Source: Sphingobium cloacae (GTDB lineage: Bacteria; Pseudomonadota; Alphaproteobacteria; Sphingomonadales; Sphingomonadaceae). Taken from it: DNA of 64,000 nt. The notes under the pieces were generated by a model. The model searched no databases, was not told where the DNA came from, and saw nothing but the letters and a program-made list of their open reading frames with translations. Both the position numbers and the translations under genes were made by a program. The stretch covers positions 3,413,001 through 3,477,000 of the forward strand of contig NZ_AP017655.1 of assembly GCF_002355855.1 (NCBI RefSeq), read 5' to 3'. Below are positions 49,887-58,369 of the stretch, piece by piece. Every line of letters begins with the position of its first letter. The first letter of the stretch is position 1.

Positions 49887-50858
49887 TCACCCGTCCAGCA
49901 TCGCGGCGAGGGCAGGCGTCATATATTCCCGCGCGCGGTCGCCCTCGCGCCGGACGAGGCGGATGGCGAGGCCGTGGCGGGTGGCGAGGGCCATGCCGCG
50001 ATCATGACCGAGGACGGTGACGGCGGTCGCCCATGCGTCGGCCAGCATGGCGCTTTCATGCAGCACGGTGACGGCGGCTACATCATGCGCGATGGGCGCA
50101 CCGGTCGCCGGATCGATGCTGTGGGAAAGGCGCTGGCCGCCTTCCATGCGGAAGCGGCGATAGTCGCCGGAGGTGGCCACGGACAGGCCGCAAAGCGCGA
50201 TGCGAAGCGTGGGGATGGACAGGCCGGGCGGGGAATCCGCGTCGACCCACCATGGCTGGAGGTCGGGCCTCACGCCCGCGCCATGGAGTTCGCCGCCGAT
50301 CTCGATCAGGAAATGGTGGAGGGATCGCGCCTTCAACGCCTGCGCCACGGCGTCGACGGCATGGCCTTTGGCGATGCCCGAGAAGTCGAGCGTTACGTCG
50401 GCGAGGCGTCGGGCGCGGGAGCCGTCGACTTCTATCGCCTGCCATGGCGGAGAGGCGGCGGCGGGCGTGCCTGCTCCGCTTCCGGGGCCGAAACCCCAGT
50501 GGGCGACCATGTGGCCGATGGCGGGGTCGAAGGCTCCGCCGGAGAGGCGCGCCATGTCCAGCCCGGCGCGCAGGACCGTCATCATCTCGTCGGGAAGGGT
50601 CATCCATTGGCCGGGGGGCAGGCGGTTGAAGCGGCTGATGTCGGAATCCGCCTCCCAATTGCTCATCTGCGCGATGATGCGGGCAAGGATGGTTTCGATC
50701 AGCGCCGCGCAGTCCGCGGGCGCGTCGACGATGCGGGCGGACCAGCTCGTGCCCATGGTGGGACCGCCCAAGTCCGCGATCCGGCCCGCGCGGTTGCGGC
50801 CCTTGAACGAGTCGGGCGAGAGGTCGGGCGGGATGGCGATGCGCAGGGCGGGGGGCAT
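49887..50858 (-). CDS. apbE: FAD:protein FMN transferase
   Basis: The 323-residue protein attaches FMN to a Thr in target proteins. The family motifs are LGGPTMGTSWSA, SNWEADSDISRFN, SGGAFDPAIG, LDFSGIAKGHAVDAVAQAL and HSIDPATGAP. The Mg-binding and FAD-contact residues are all in place. There is no signal peptide or lipobox, unlike many periplasmic ApbE proteins, so it may act in the cytoplasm, or a different start is used. It is the last gene of a same-strand set with the PepSY, DUF2271 and DUF4198 genes, the second of which carries a flavinylation-type sequence. Confidence 0.95.
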   Translation of the reverse strand: MPPALRIAIPPDLSPDSFKGRNRAGRIADLGGPTMGTSWSARIVDAPADCAALIETILARIIAQMSNWEADSDISRFNRLPPGQWMTLPDEMMTVLRAGLDMARLSGGAFDPAIGHMVAHWGFGPGSGAGTPAAASPPWQAIEVDGSRARRLADVTLDFSGIAKGHAVDAVAQALKARSLHHFLIEIGGELHGAGVRPDLQPWWVDADSPPGLSIPTLRIALCGLSVATSGDYRRFRMEGGQRLSHSIDPATGAPIAHDVAAVTVLHESAMLADAWATAVTVLGHDRGMALATRHGLAIRLVRREGDRAREYMTPALAAMLDG

Positions 50859-50938
50859 GGATGGTCGTTCCTTTGCTGGTCCCGGCCTGAATCAAGAGGG
50901 AGGGCGATTATGTCCTTTGCAAACCCGGTATGGAAGGC

Positions 50939-51141
50939 GGCTTTGGATGGGGAGCGGACAGTCTGCTTTCCTAACTCCGTTCGCCCTGAGCGAAGTCGAA
51001 GGGCACGGCCGACCGTAGGGAGGCCCCTTCGCTCCGCTCAGTGGAGAGCTTCGACTGCATTGGAGATGCAGTTTATCCTGAGCGACTGCTGCAAGCAGTC
51101 AGTCGAAGGGCTCAGCCCGAACGGAGATTGAATCTCCGCAA
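50939..51141. repeat. Palindromic intergenic repeat, type 1 (copy C, long form)
   Basis: The outer parts equal copies A and B (CTTTGGATGG..GCGGACAGTCTGCTTTCC, CTGAGCGAAGTCGAAGGGC, CTCAGCCCGAACGGAGATTGAAT). Inside is an extra nested stretch: CTTCGACTG (51049-51057) is inverted as CAGTCGAAG (51100-51108) and contains a perfect 7-bp hairpin GACTGCT-GCA-AGCAGTC (51084-51100). The 313-bp gap 50859-51171 holds only this element and possible leader sequence. Confidence 0.75.
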
Positions 51142-51171
51142 ATGGCCGGAAGCCGCCCAGGAACGCCTGGT

Positions 51172-52050
51172 TCAGGGGGCCAGCACTTCCAGCGTGGTGA
51201 TGTAGGAAGCGCGGCGCGGCGGAGGGCCGGCGGGGACGGGCGGCGGCGACTTCGGCGCGGCTGCGCCCTGCGCTTCGCCCATGCCGCCGCCGGGGCCGCC
51301 TTCGCGCTCGCTGGCGAGGCTGACGTTCATCCAGTACATGCCCGGCTGCGGCCAGTTGACCGACACCTTGCCGTCCGCGCCCGTGCTGAGGTCCATCTGG
51401 CCCAGCGAATCCCGGTAACGGATCCCGCCGGGGATCACCGTGACCTTGAGGCCCGAGGCGGGCTTGCCGTCCAGCAGGAACTGGAAGGTCGCGCTTTCGC
51501 CCGAAACAAGGTCGTTGGGATGGGTGACCGGCACCATCTCGATGCCCTGGCCGGTCGGCTTGAAGAGATCGCTGGTGGGCGCGCCCAGCGTCACGAAAAT
51601 CTCGTTGCGGCTGATGGATTCGGCCGTCTGCACATCCGTCGCCCCGGCGGGGAGCGCGGTGGCGAGCGTGTCCTTCGTCGTGCCGCGCGGCAGGCGTTCG
51701 CGCTTGCCGTTCAGCATGTAGCTGCCCATCAGGCCGCTCGACACATTGGCGATGCGATAGGTGCCCGGCTGGGTCAGATGCACGTCGAAGGTCGAGCGAT
51801 AGCGGCCCTTGGCGGCGTTTTCGATCCTGCCCGCCGAACCGTCCGGCTGCGTGACGGCGATCTGGTCGGTCGCCATCGGGAAATGCTCGAAATAGAAAAG
51901 GTCGTTGGAGATGGCGGCGTCCACCGTCACCCAGCTATCCGTGCCGGACAGCACGGTGGAGGAGGGCATCATCCACTGGCGGTGCGCCTGCGCCGCGCCG
52001 GAGAGGGTGAGGGCGGCAAGCGCGCCCGCGATCAGAAATCTGGCCTTCAT
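51172..52050 (-). CDS. Exported DUF4198-family protein
   Basis: The 292-residue product has a signal peptide (residues 1-22, ending GAAQA). The mature protein then begins HRQWMMPSSTVLSGTDSW, so His23 would be the first residue. Two beta-rich halves follow; the C-terminal part contains GKPASGLKVTVIPGGIRYRDS and YWMNVSLASE, and the tail is Gly/Pro-rich. The first-residue His is the feature that could form a copper-brace-type metal site, as in CopC-like and other exported proteins, but this is speculation. GGGGA lies six bases before the ATG at 52050. It is 11 bp downstream of the DUF2271 gene. Confidence 0.88.
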   Translation of the reverse strand: MKARFLIAGALAALTLSGAAQAHRQWMMPSSTVLSGTDSWVTVDAAISNDLFYFEHFPMATDQIAVTQPDGSAGRIENAAKGRYRSTFDVHLTQPGTYRIANVSSGLMGSYMLNGKRERLPRGTTKDTLATALPAGATDVQTAESISRNEIFVTLGAPTSDLFKPTGQGIEMVPVTHPNDLVSGESATFQFLLDGKPASGLKVTVIPGGIRYRDSLGQMDLSTGADGKVSVNWPQPGMYWMNVSLASEREGGPGGGMGEAQGAAAPKSPPPVPAGPPPRRASYITTLEVLAP

Positions 52051-52061
52051 TGGACTTCCCC

Positions 52062-52598
52062 TTATTTCCCGATGCTGAGGCTGACCGCCCCCAATTCCGT
52101 CGATCCCTTGGCGCGCAGCACCGCGCCGGGCTTTTGCGGCCAGGCGAAGGGCACGCGCACGACTTCGCGGCCGCCGACTTCGCGCGCGGCTTCCACGATC
52201 AGCGTGTAATTGCCCGGCGCAAGCTGGCCCAGCGGCCCCTTGCCGGTGGCGAAGCTGACCTTCTGGTCGCCCGGCGCGCGGGTCGCGCCGGTGACGCCAT
52301 CGGCGGGGAAGGTCATCGTCCGGCCGGAAGCGCGCCACCATTGCCGCACGTCGCGCAGCCATTTGGTGCCTTCGCCATTCTTCATGTCATAATCATACCA
52401 GACCGACAGGGTGCGCGGCGCCGCGCCTTCCTTTTCCAGCCAGATGGCGACATAGGGGCGGTGATATTCGGCCACCGACAGGCGCGGAATATTGACGGTG
52501 AGGTTCAGCGTTTCCGCCTGCGCGGGCATGGCGGCGAGCGCGCCGGTCGCGCCCAGCGCGGCCCCGCCGGTCAGCAGCAGTCTGTGGCTGATCTGCAT
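52062..52598 (-). CDS. Exported DUF2271 protein with flavinylation motif
   Basis: The 178-residue protein has a Sec signal peptide ending AMPAQA (about residue 28) and the DUF2271 core: LNLTVNIPRLSVAEYHRPYVAIWLE, DYDMKNGEGTKWLRDVRQWW. Residues 100-106 read DGVTGAT, which matches the ApbE recognition pattern D-x-x-[S/T]-G-A-[S/T] used in NqrC/RnfG, so Thr106 is the expected FMN attachment site. ApbE is encoded 1.2 kb downstream on the same strand. ATG at 52598 is preferred to an upstream ATG because the signal peptide starts there. Confidence 0.9.
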   Translation of the reverse strand: MQISHRLLLTGGAALGATGALAAMPAQAETLNLTVNIPRLSVAEYHRPYVAIWLEKEGAAPRTLSVWYDYDMKNGEGTKWLRDVRQWWRASGRTMTFPADGVTGATRAPGDQKVSFATGKGPLGQLAPGNYTLIVEAAREVGGREVVRVPFAWPQKPGAVLRAKGSTELGAVSLSIGK

Positions 52599-52615
52599 GG
52601 TTGTTCTTTTCCCTG

Positions 52616-53263
52616 TCAGTGGATGAAGACGATGGCGAGGATCGCCGGGATGGCGAGGCCGATGGCGACCAGCGGCCATGTGCTGGGCCGCTTGGCCGCG
52701 TGGAGTTGCAGCAGCAGCAGGCCGGTCAGAGCGAAGAGGAAGCAGGCGACGGAGAAGATGTCGATGAACCATTTCCATACCGTGCCGGTGTTGCGGCCCT
52801 TGTGCAGGTCGTTGAGATAGCTGATCCAGCCGCGGCTGGTCGCTTCGCTGGTGACTGCGCCGCTGTGCCGGTCGATCGCGACCCAGCCGTCGCCGCCCGG
52901 GCGGGGCAGGGGCAGATAGACTTCATCGGCCGACCATTCCGCCTCGCCGGTGCCGCGCTGGCCGATTTCCTTCTGGACCCATTGGGCGATGTCGGCGGGC
53001 AGCGGCTTCTTGCTGTCGGGCTTGTCGTCGGGCGCGACCTGTTTCAGCAGGGCGGGGGGCAGGGTCGCGGCCTTCTCCACCGTCTGCGGCGCGCCTTCGA
53101 CATCGGCGGCATGGTTGAGCGTGATGCCGGTGAAGGCGAAGAGCAACAGGCCGATCAGGCTGACCGCCGAGCTGATCCAGTGCCAGGCGTGAAGCTGCTT
53201 CAGCCAGAAAGCCTTGGGGCTTTTCTTCTTCCTCTTGGGCTGAAGTTGAGCGGGAGCGTGCAT
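52616..53263 (-). CDS. PepSY-domain membrane protein
   Basis: The 215-residue inner-membrane protein has a basic N-terminus, a first helix (about residues 27-49) with HAWHW at its start (His25, His28) and His51 after it. A periplasmic PepSY-like domain contains GGDGWVAIDRHSGAVTSEATSRGWISYLNDLHKGRNTG. Two closing helices follow, the last ending LAIPAILAIVFIH. PepSY-TM proteins of this kind occur with flavinylated proteins and iron-uptake genes and can carry haem through the membrane histidines. It is the first gene of the set and starts 42 bp after a Fur-like palindrome. The ATG at 53263 has only a weak ribosome site. Confidence 0.88.
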   Translation of the reverse strand: MHAPAQLQPKRKKKSPKAFWLKQLHAWHWISSAVSLIGLLLFAFTGITLNHAADVEGAPQTVEKAATLPPALLKQVAPDDKPDSKKPLPADIAQWVQKEIGQRGTGEAEWSADEVYLPLPRPGGDGWVAIDRHSGAVTSEATSRGWISYLNDLHKGRNTGTVWKWFIDIFSVACFLFALTGLLLLQLHAAKRPSTWPLVAIGLAIPAILAIVFIH

Positions 53264-53304
53264 CGGAAAAGCGGCGAATCCTGAGAATAGCAAGGCGGAC
53301 CGAA

Positions 53305-53323
53305 TAACGCGAACGACTCGCAA
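53305..53323 (-). promoter_or_regulatory. Candidate Fur-type operator upstream of the PepSY-DUF2271-DUF4198-apbE set
   Basis: The minus strand reads TTGCGAGTCGTTCGCGTTA, an imperfect palindrome (GCGA-ACGAC-TCGC core on the plus strand) that matches the Fur-type pattern TTGCGAATGATTCGCATT at about 13 of 18 positions. It is weaker than the fumC candidate. Position before the first gene supports it. Confidence 0.4.
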
Positions 53324-53372
53324 TTGCAAACCTGCGAGGGAGGGAAATTGTATCAAAATGTAAGCGGGATCA

Positions 53373-53463
53373 TCCCTTCCCGGTGGGGAGGGGTAGCATC
53401 CTTTCCATAGGACGATACCCCTCCGTCAGGCCTTCGGCCTGCCCCGTCCCCTTGCAGGGGAGG
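53373..53463. repeat. Palindromic GC-rich intergenic repeat, type 2 (copy 2)
   Basis: It contains CGGTGGGGAGGGGTA, GATACCCCTCCGTCAGG, the palindrome AGGCCTTCGGCCT and GTCCCCTTGCAGGGGAGG, matching the pieces of the repeat at 26635-26757. It lies just after the gdhB stop codon on the minus strand, so both copies sit at 3' ends of genes. Confidence 0.55.
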
Positions 53464-53467
53464 ATTT

Positions 53468-56400
53468 TTAGCGGCCCAGCAACCCGCGTGCCTGTCCCGC
53501 GATTTCCGCGAGCATGGCGACATTGGGCGCGGCCGCCGCGCGGGCGCGCTGGACGAGGGTGCGGAACTGGCGGATGCGGGGGTCTTTTTCCTTCAGCCAG
53601 TTTTCGACATGGGCGGCGATGTCCTTGCTCTTCGCCTGGGCGAGGAGGTCGAGCCGCACCTGCTGCATGTCGCGGGCGATGCCGGAAATGAGCAGCCGTT
53701 CCCATGGATCGGTCGGCTCCATGCGGGCGGCGGCGGACTGGACCCAGTCGATGCCGACCGCTTCGCCCAGATGGGTGAAGGCGCGGGTGAGGGCGACTTC
53801 TTCCACGCCCAGCTTTTCGGCCAGCATGGCGATGCCGACCGCACCGTCCAGCTTGAACAGGCCCGCGGTGCGATGGACCAGTTTTTCCGGCGCGCCCAAG
53901 GAGAGGAGGTGATCGGTGACGGCGGCGGTGCGGCGAAGCGCTTCGCTGGTGAGGAGGTCGTCGACCTTGCTTGCGAGCTTGCCGACGCCCTTGGCGAGCA
54001 GGGCGTGGCCCGCTTCCGGCAGGGTGCCGGTGGGGACGGAGCGCAGGATGTCCGCGATCTGGGCGCGCATGCCGCCGGCGATATGGCCGAACAGGGCGAG
54101 ACGGGCCGCTTCGGACATGTCCGCCGCGTCGATGTCGTCCCACAGCTTGTGGATGTCGTAGAGCCGTTCGGCGATCAGGAAGGCGCTGGCGAGGTCGCCC
54201 GTCGAGCAGCCTTCCTCCTCCGCCAGTTCGAGCGGGTGGATGAGGCCAAGGCGGTTGACGATGCGGTTCGCGACCTTGGTGGCGATGATCTCTTTCCGAA
54301 GGGCGTGGACGGCGATGGCGTCCGCTTCCTTCTTCTGCATCTGCGGCGGGAAGGCGGCCATGAGTTCGCCGGTCATGGAAGGATCGGTGGCGAGGGCGCT
54401 TTGCTCGATCGCGTCCTGCAAGGCCAGCTTCGCGGTGGAAAGCAGCACGGCGAGTTCGGGACGGGTGAGGCCCATGCCGTCCTGTCCCCGGCGCAGGAGC
54501 TGGTCGTTCGCGGCGAGCCCCTCCACCTGCCGGTCGAGCCTGCCCGCTTCCTCGAAGGTTTCGATGAGGCGGACATAGCTGGCAAGGTCCGCCGCGCCGC
54601 CGCTTTCCGCGATGGAGAGGCCGAGCGCCTGCAAGCGGTTGTCCTCCAGCACGAGGTCCGCGACCGCATCGGTCATGCTTTCGAGCAGCGCGTTGCGCGC
54701 GTCGAAGGCGAGGCGGCCTTCGGCCATTTCCTTGTTGAGCGCGATCTTGATGTTGACTTCATTGTCGGAGCAATCGACGCCCGCGCTATTGTCGATGAAG
54801 TCGGTGTTGATGCGCCCGCCGCGTAGCGAGAAGGCGATGCGCGCGGCCTGGGTGACTCCCAGGTTCGCGCCTTCGCCCACGACCTTGACGCGCAAGTCCT
54901 CCGCATTGACGCGGAGGCGGTCGTTGGCGGGGTCGCCGACATCGGTCTGGCTTTGCGCGGCGGCCTTCACATAGGTGCCGATGCCGCCGAACCAGAGCAG
55001 GTCGTTGGGGCTTTTGAGGATGGCGGAGATGAGGGCGGTCGGCTCCATTTCCGTGGCGTCGACGCCGAGGACCGCCTGCATTTCCGGGGTGAGGGGGATG
55101 CTCTTGAGCGAACGGGGGAATATGCCGCCGCCCCTGGAGATGAGCGCCTTGTCATAATCCTCCCAGCTTGAGCGGGGGAGGTTGAAGAGGCGCTGCCGTT
55201 CCGCCCAGCTTGCCGCCGGGTCGGGATCGGGGTCGATGAAGATGTGACGGTGGTCGAAGGCGGCGACCAGCTTGATCGCCTGCGAGAGCAGCATGCCGTT
55301 GCCGAACACGTCGCCCGACATGTCGCCGCAGCCGACGACCGTGACCGGCTCGCTTTGCACGTCCACACCCATTTCGGCGAAGTGGCGGCGCACGCTGATC
55401 CATGCGCCGCGCGCGGTGATGCCCATCGCCTTGTGGTCGTAGCCATGGCTGCCGCCGCTGGCGAAGGCGTCGCCCAGCCAGAAGTCGCGATCCAGCGCGA
55501 TGGCGTTGGCAACATCGGAGAAGGTCGCCGTGCCCTTGTCCGCCGCGACGACGAAATAGGGGTCGTTGCCGTCATGGATGACGACCTGCGCGGGGTGCTT
55601 GACCTTGCCCTTGACGATATTGTCGGTGACGGAAAGCAAGGCGCGGATGAAGATGCGGTAGCTTTCCGTGCCCTCCGCCATCCATGCGTCGCGGTCGACC
55701 TGCGGGTTGGGAAGCTGTTTCGGGTAGAAGCCGCCTTTCGCGCCGGTGGGGACGATGACGGCGTTCTTCACGCGCTGCGCTTTCATGAGGCCGAGGATTT
55801 CGGTGCGGAAATCGTCGCGGCGGTCGGACCAGCGCAGCCCTCCGCGCGCCACCGGACCGGCGCGCAGGTGAATGCCCTCCACGCGAGGGGAATAGACCCA
55901 GATCTCGCGCCAGGGCAGCGGGGCGGGAAGGCCCGGCACCTGCGCGCTGTCCAGTTTGAACGCGAGCGCTTCGGTCGAGGCGGGAGCGAAGAAATTGGTG
56001 CGCAGCGTTGCGGCGATGACGGCGCGCAGCAGGCGCAGCACGCGGTCCTCGTCGATGGCCGTGACTTTTTCGAGGCCGGTTTCGATGGCGGCCTGCGCGG
56101 CGGCGGCGCGGGCTTCGCCCTCTTTCGCGGCGGGATCGTGGAGCGCGATGAACAGTTCGACCAACTGATGCGCCACATCCTTTTCCCGACGCAGCGTATT
56201 GGCGACGGTGGCCCGGCTATAGGCCATGCCGGTCTGGCGCAGATAGCTGAACAGGGCGCGGAACAGCACGACCGCGCGCGGCGAAAGGCCCGCCGTCACG
56301 ATCAGTTCGTTGAGGCTGTCATCCTCCGCCACGCCCTCGATCACCTGCGCTATGGCTTCGGTGACGACATCGGCGCGGGCAACCACGGCTTCGGCATCGC

Positions 56401-58132
56401 CGCCTGCGGGCAGTTCCAGCACGAAGCGCTGCACATGGCCGAGCGCGCCGCCGTCGATGGCGGTCGTCATCTCGTCGATCACGCGGAACCCGAAATTCTC
56501 GAAGGCGGGGACGACTTCGGACAGGGCGATGGCGTCATGGCTGTAGAGCTTGAGGCGCAGGCGTTCCGCGCTGTCCTCCGCATTGCGGTAGATGCGGATC
56601 GACTTGTCGCCGGGGCCGGACAGGCCATGGATCAGGCGGATGTCGATGGCCGCTTCCGCCGGGCCCGCGCCGTTGCGATAGGCCATCGGGAAACCGTTGG
56701 CGAAACGCTGGGCGAGTGCGGCGGCGCGGCCCGGCTCCTCGGTTTCGGCGAGCGATTCCTCGACGGCGGGAAGCCAGCCGCGCACCATCTTGCGCAGGCG
56801 TTCGTCCAGTTCCGCGTCGTCGGGCACCACGCCGCCGTCGCGCAGGTCGAGCGTGATGCGCAGCAGGGCGAGGCCCCCTTCCTCCAGCGCGATCGACCAG
56901 CTGAGCACCGCGGCACCATTGGCGGCCTGCGACAGCATATCCTGAATGGAGACGCGGCGGGCGGTCGAAAGCTCTTCGCGGGGGAGCCAGACGAAGGCGT
57001 AGAGATGGCGGGCGAGCGCGCTGGTGGCAAGCGCCAGCTTCGGGCGCGGGCGGTCGGCCAGCGACATGAAGGTGAGCGCCAGCCGCTCCAGCGTCTCGCG
57101 GTCGAAGCCGATCAATATGTCGTGCGGCAAGGCGGTCAGCGCATGAACCAGCGTCTTGCCCGCATGGCCAACCGGATCGAAGCCGAATTTCTCCATCAGC
57201 AGCGACAGGGCGGAACGCAGCAGGGGCACCTTGTCCGGCGGCGCGGCGAGGGCGGAGCTGGTCCACATGCCCGCGTGGATGGAGAGGGCGACCACCTCCT
57301 TGCCCTGCCGCACCGGCACGATGATGAGGTCGAGCAGCACATGGCGATGCACGCGCGAGGTGATGTTGGATTTGATGATGAGGGGGACGCGCTTGCCCTC
57401 CTCGAACCAGGCGAAGGCGGCTTTGCGGGAGGCGGGGGCGATCAACGGCTTGTCGCGCAGGGCGCAGATGCCGATGCCGTCCCGCGCCTTGCCGTCGCGG
57501 CCGCAGATTTCATGCCCGGTCTGCGTGAAATGGCGCGAGAGGAACCAGCGGAGCAGCGCCGCGCCTTCCTCGTCGGGGATGGCGTCGGCATCGGCGGCCA
57601 TCGCTTCCTGCATCCGTGGCCAGTCGGCGACGGCGGCGCGCACGTCGGCCAGCGTGTCGCGCAGGTCCTTCTCCAGCGCGCGGCGGACCTTCGCGTCGGC
57701 GCGGTCGGCCTCGATATAGATCATCGATTCGCGGCGGGCGCCCGATGTTTCATCGTCAAGGATCGCCTTCAGCGCCCCCTTGGCGTCGCGGCTGACCGAC
57801 AGGACGGGATGGAGCAGGCGGTGGATGGTGATGTCCTCCGCCGCCAGCGTGTGCGCGATGGAATCGACCAGGAAAGGCATGTCGTCGTTGACGAGGGCGA
57901 TCCGCATGAAGCGGGCCGACACGCTTTCGCCCAGCGTTTCGATGGCGATGGCGGGCTGACCGGGCGCGCGGCTGCCGGCGGTGCCGGCGAGGAAGGCGGC
58001 GGCGTCGGCCAGGGCGGCTTCATCGAACCCTTCGCTCTCGCCGGGCAGCGCGCCGCGGGCCAGCGCGTCTTCCAGCGCCTGGCGGATGGAAAGGTCGACT
58101 TCCTTGATCTTTGGCTCAGCCGCGGCCGTCAT
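53468..58132 (-). CDS. gdhB: NAD-specific glutamate dehydrogenase, large (L_180) class
   Basis: The 1554-residue enzyme oxidises glutamate to 2-oxoglutarate with NAD+. Beginning about residue 700 is the catalytic core with VARGGLRWSDRRDDFRTEILGLMKAQRVKNAVIVPTGAKGGF (nucleotide and substrate-site residues including the catalytic Lys). DMSGDVFGNGMLLS and VVGEGANLGVTQAARI follow. The N-terminal 600 residues are regulatory ACT-like repeats, and the C-terminal part is helical. Length and order match the alphaproteobacterial/pseudomonad L_180 class. It is monocistronic, with a repeat at its 3' end and an IS element 238 bp upstream. Confidence 0.96.
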   Translation of the reverse strand: MTAAAEPKIKEVDLSIRQALEDALARGALPGESEGFDEAALADAAAFLAGTAGSRAPGQPAIAIETLGESVSARFMRIALVNDDMPFLVDSIAHTLAAEDITIHRLLHPVLSVSRDAKGALKAILDDETSGARRESMIYIEADRADAKVRRALEKDLRDTLADVRAAVADWPRMQEAMAADADAIPDEEGAALLRWFLSRHFTQTGHEICGRDGKARDGIGICALRDKPLIAPASRKAAFAWFEEGKRVPLIIKSNITSRVHRHVLLDLIIVPVRQGKEVVALSIHAGMWTSSALAAPPDKVPLLRSALSLLMEKFGFDPVGHAGKTLVHALTALPHDILIGFDRETLERLALTFMSLADRPRPKLALATSALARHLYAFVWLPREELSTARRVSIQDMLSQAANGAAVLSWSIALEEGGLALLRITLDLRDGGVVPDDAELDERLRKMVRGWLPAVEESLAETEEPGRAAALAQRFANGFPMAYRNGAGPAEAAIDIRLIHGLSGPGDKSIRIYRNAEDSAERLRLKLYSHDAIALSEVVPAFENFGFRVIDEMTTAIDGGALGHVQRFVLELPAGGDAEAVVARADVVTEAIAQVIEGVAEDDSLNELIVTAGLSPRAVVLFRALFSYLRQTGMAYSRATVANTLRREKDVAHQLVELFIALHDPAAKEGEARAAAAQAAIETGLEKVTAIDEDRVLRLLRAVIAATLRTNFFAPASTEALAFKLDSAQVPGLPAPLPWREIWVYSPRVEGIHLRAGPVARGGLRWSDRRDDFRTEILGLMKAQRVKNAVIVPTGAKGGFYPKQLPNPQVDRDAWMAEGTESYRIFIRALLSVTDNIVKGKVKHPAQVVIHDGNDPYFVVAADKGTATFSDVANAIALDRDFWLGDAFASGGSHGYDHKAMGITARGAWISVRRHFAEMGVDVQSEPVTVVGCGDMSGDVFGNGMLLSQAIKLVAAFDHRHIFIDPDPDPAASWAERQRLFNLPRSSWEDYDKALISRGGGIFPRSLKSIPLTPEMQAVLGVDATEMEPTALISAILKSPNDLLWFGGIGTYVKAAAQSQTDVGDPANDRLRVNAEDLRVKVVGEGANLGVTQAARIAFSLRGGRINTDFIDNSAGVDCSDNEVNIKIALNKEMAEGRLAFDARNALLESMTDAVADLVLEDNRLQALGLSIAESGGAADLASYVRLIETFEEAGRLDRQVEGLAANDQLLRRGQDGMGLTRPELAVLLSTAKLALQDAIEQSALATDPSMTGELMAAFPPQMQKKEADAIAVHALRKEIIATKVANRIVNRLGLIHPLELAEEEGCSTGDLASAFLIAERLYDIHKLWDDIDAADMSEAARLALFGHIAGGMRAQIADILRSVPTGTLPEAGHALLAKGVGKLASKVDDLLTSEALRRTAAVTDHLLSLGAPEKLVHRTAGLFKLDGAVGIAMLAEKLGVEEVALTRAFTHLGEAVGIDWVQSAAARMEPTDPWERLLISGIARDMQQVRLDLLAQAKSKDIAAHVENWLKEKDPRIRQFRTLVQRARAAAAPNVAMLAEIAGQARGLLGR

Positions 58133-58262
58133 GCGTACACCTCATCCTCGCGGGATTGCCCGCTTATTTCCCAGAATGGAGGAGGCGTTGGATCGCGATC
58201 CGACGACTCCCCGGCTCGCAACCCACTATGCGCCGGAGAGCCGTGTGGCTCAAGCAGGAATG

Positions 58263-58277
58263 AGAAACAATGTTTCT
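58263..58277. promoter_or_regulatory. Perfect dyad AGAAACA-N-TGTTTCT upstream of gdhB
   Basis: A 15-bp dyad (58263-58277) lies 131 bp upstream of the gdhB start in an AT-rich stretch, 93 bp from the IS element. The symmetry is perfect apart from the centre base. It is a candidate repressor or activator site for gdhB; no known regulator is assigned. Confidence 0.4.
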
Positions 58278-58369
58278 TGATTTTGAAATATTACACCGAA
58301 AGGGCGCCTCTCGAGGGAAGCGCTGGCCGGTCCTCGTGGCGGCGCCCGTCGGCCCCGGCGCCATATGTG

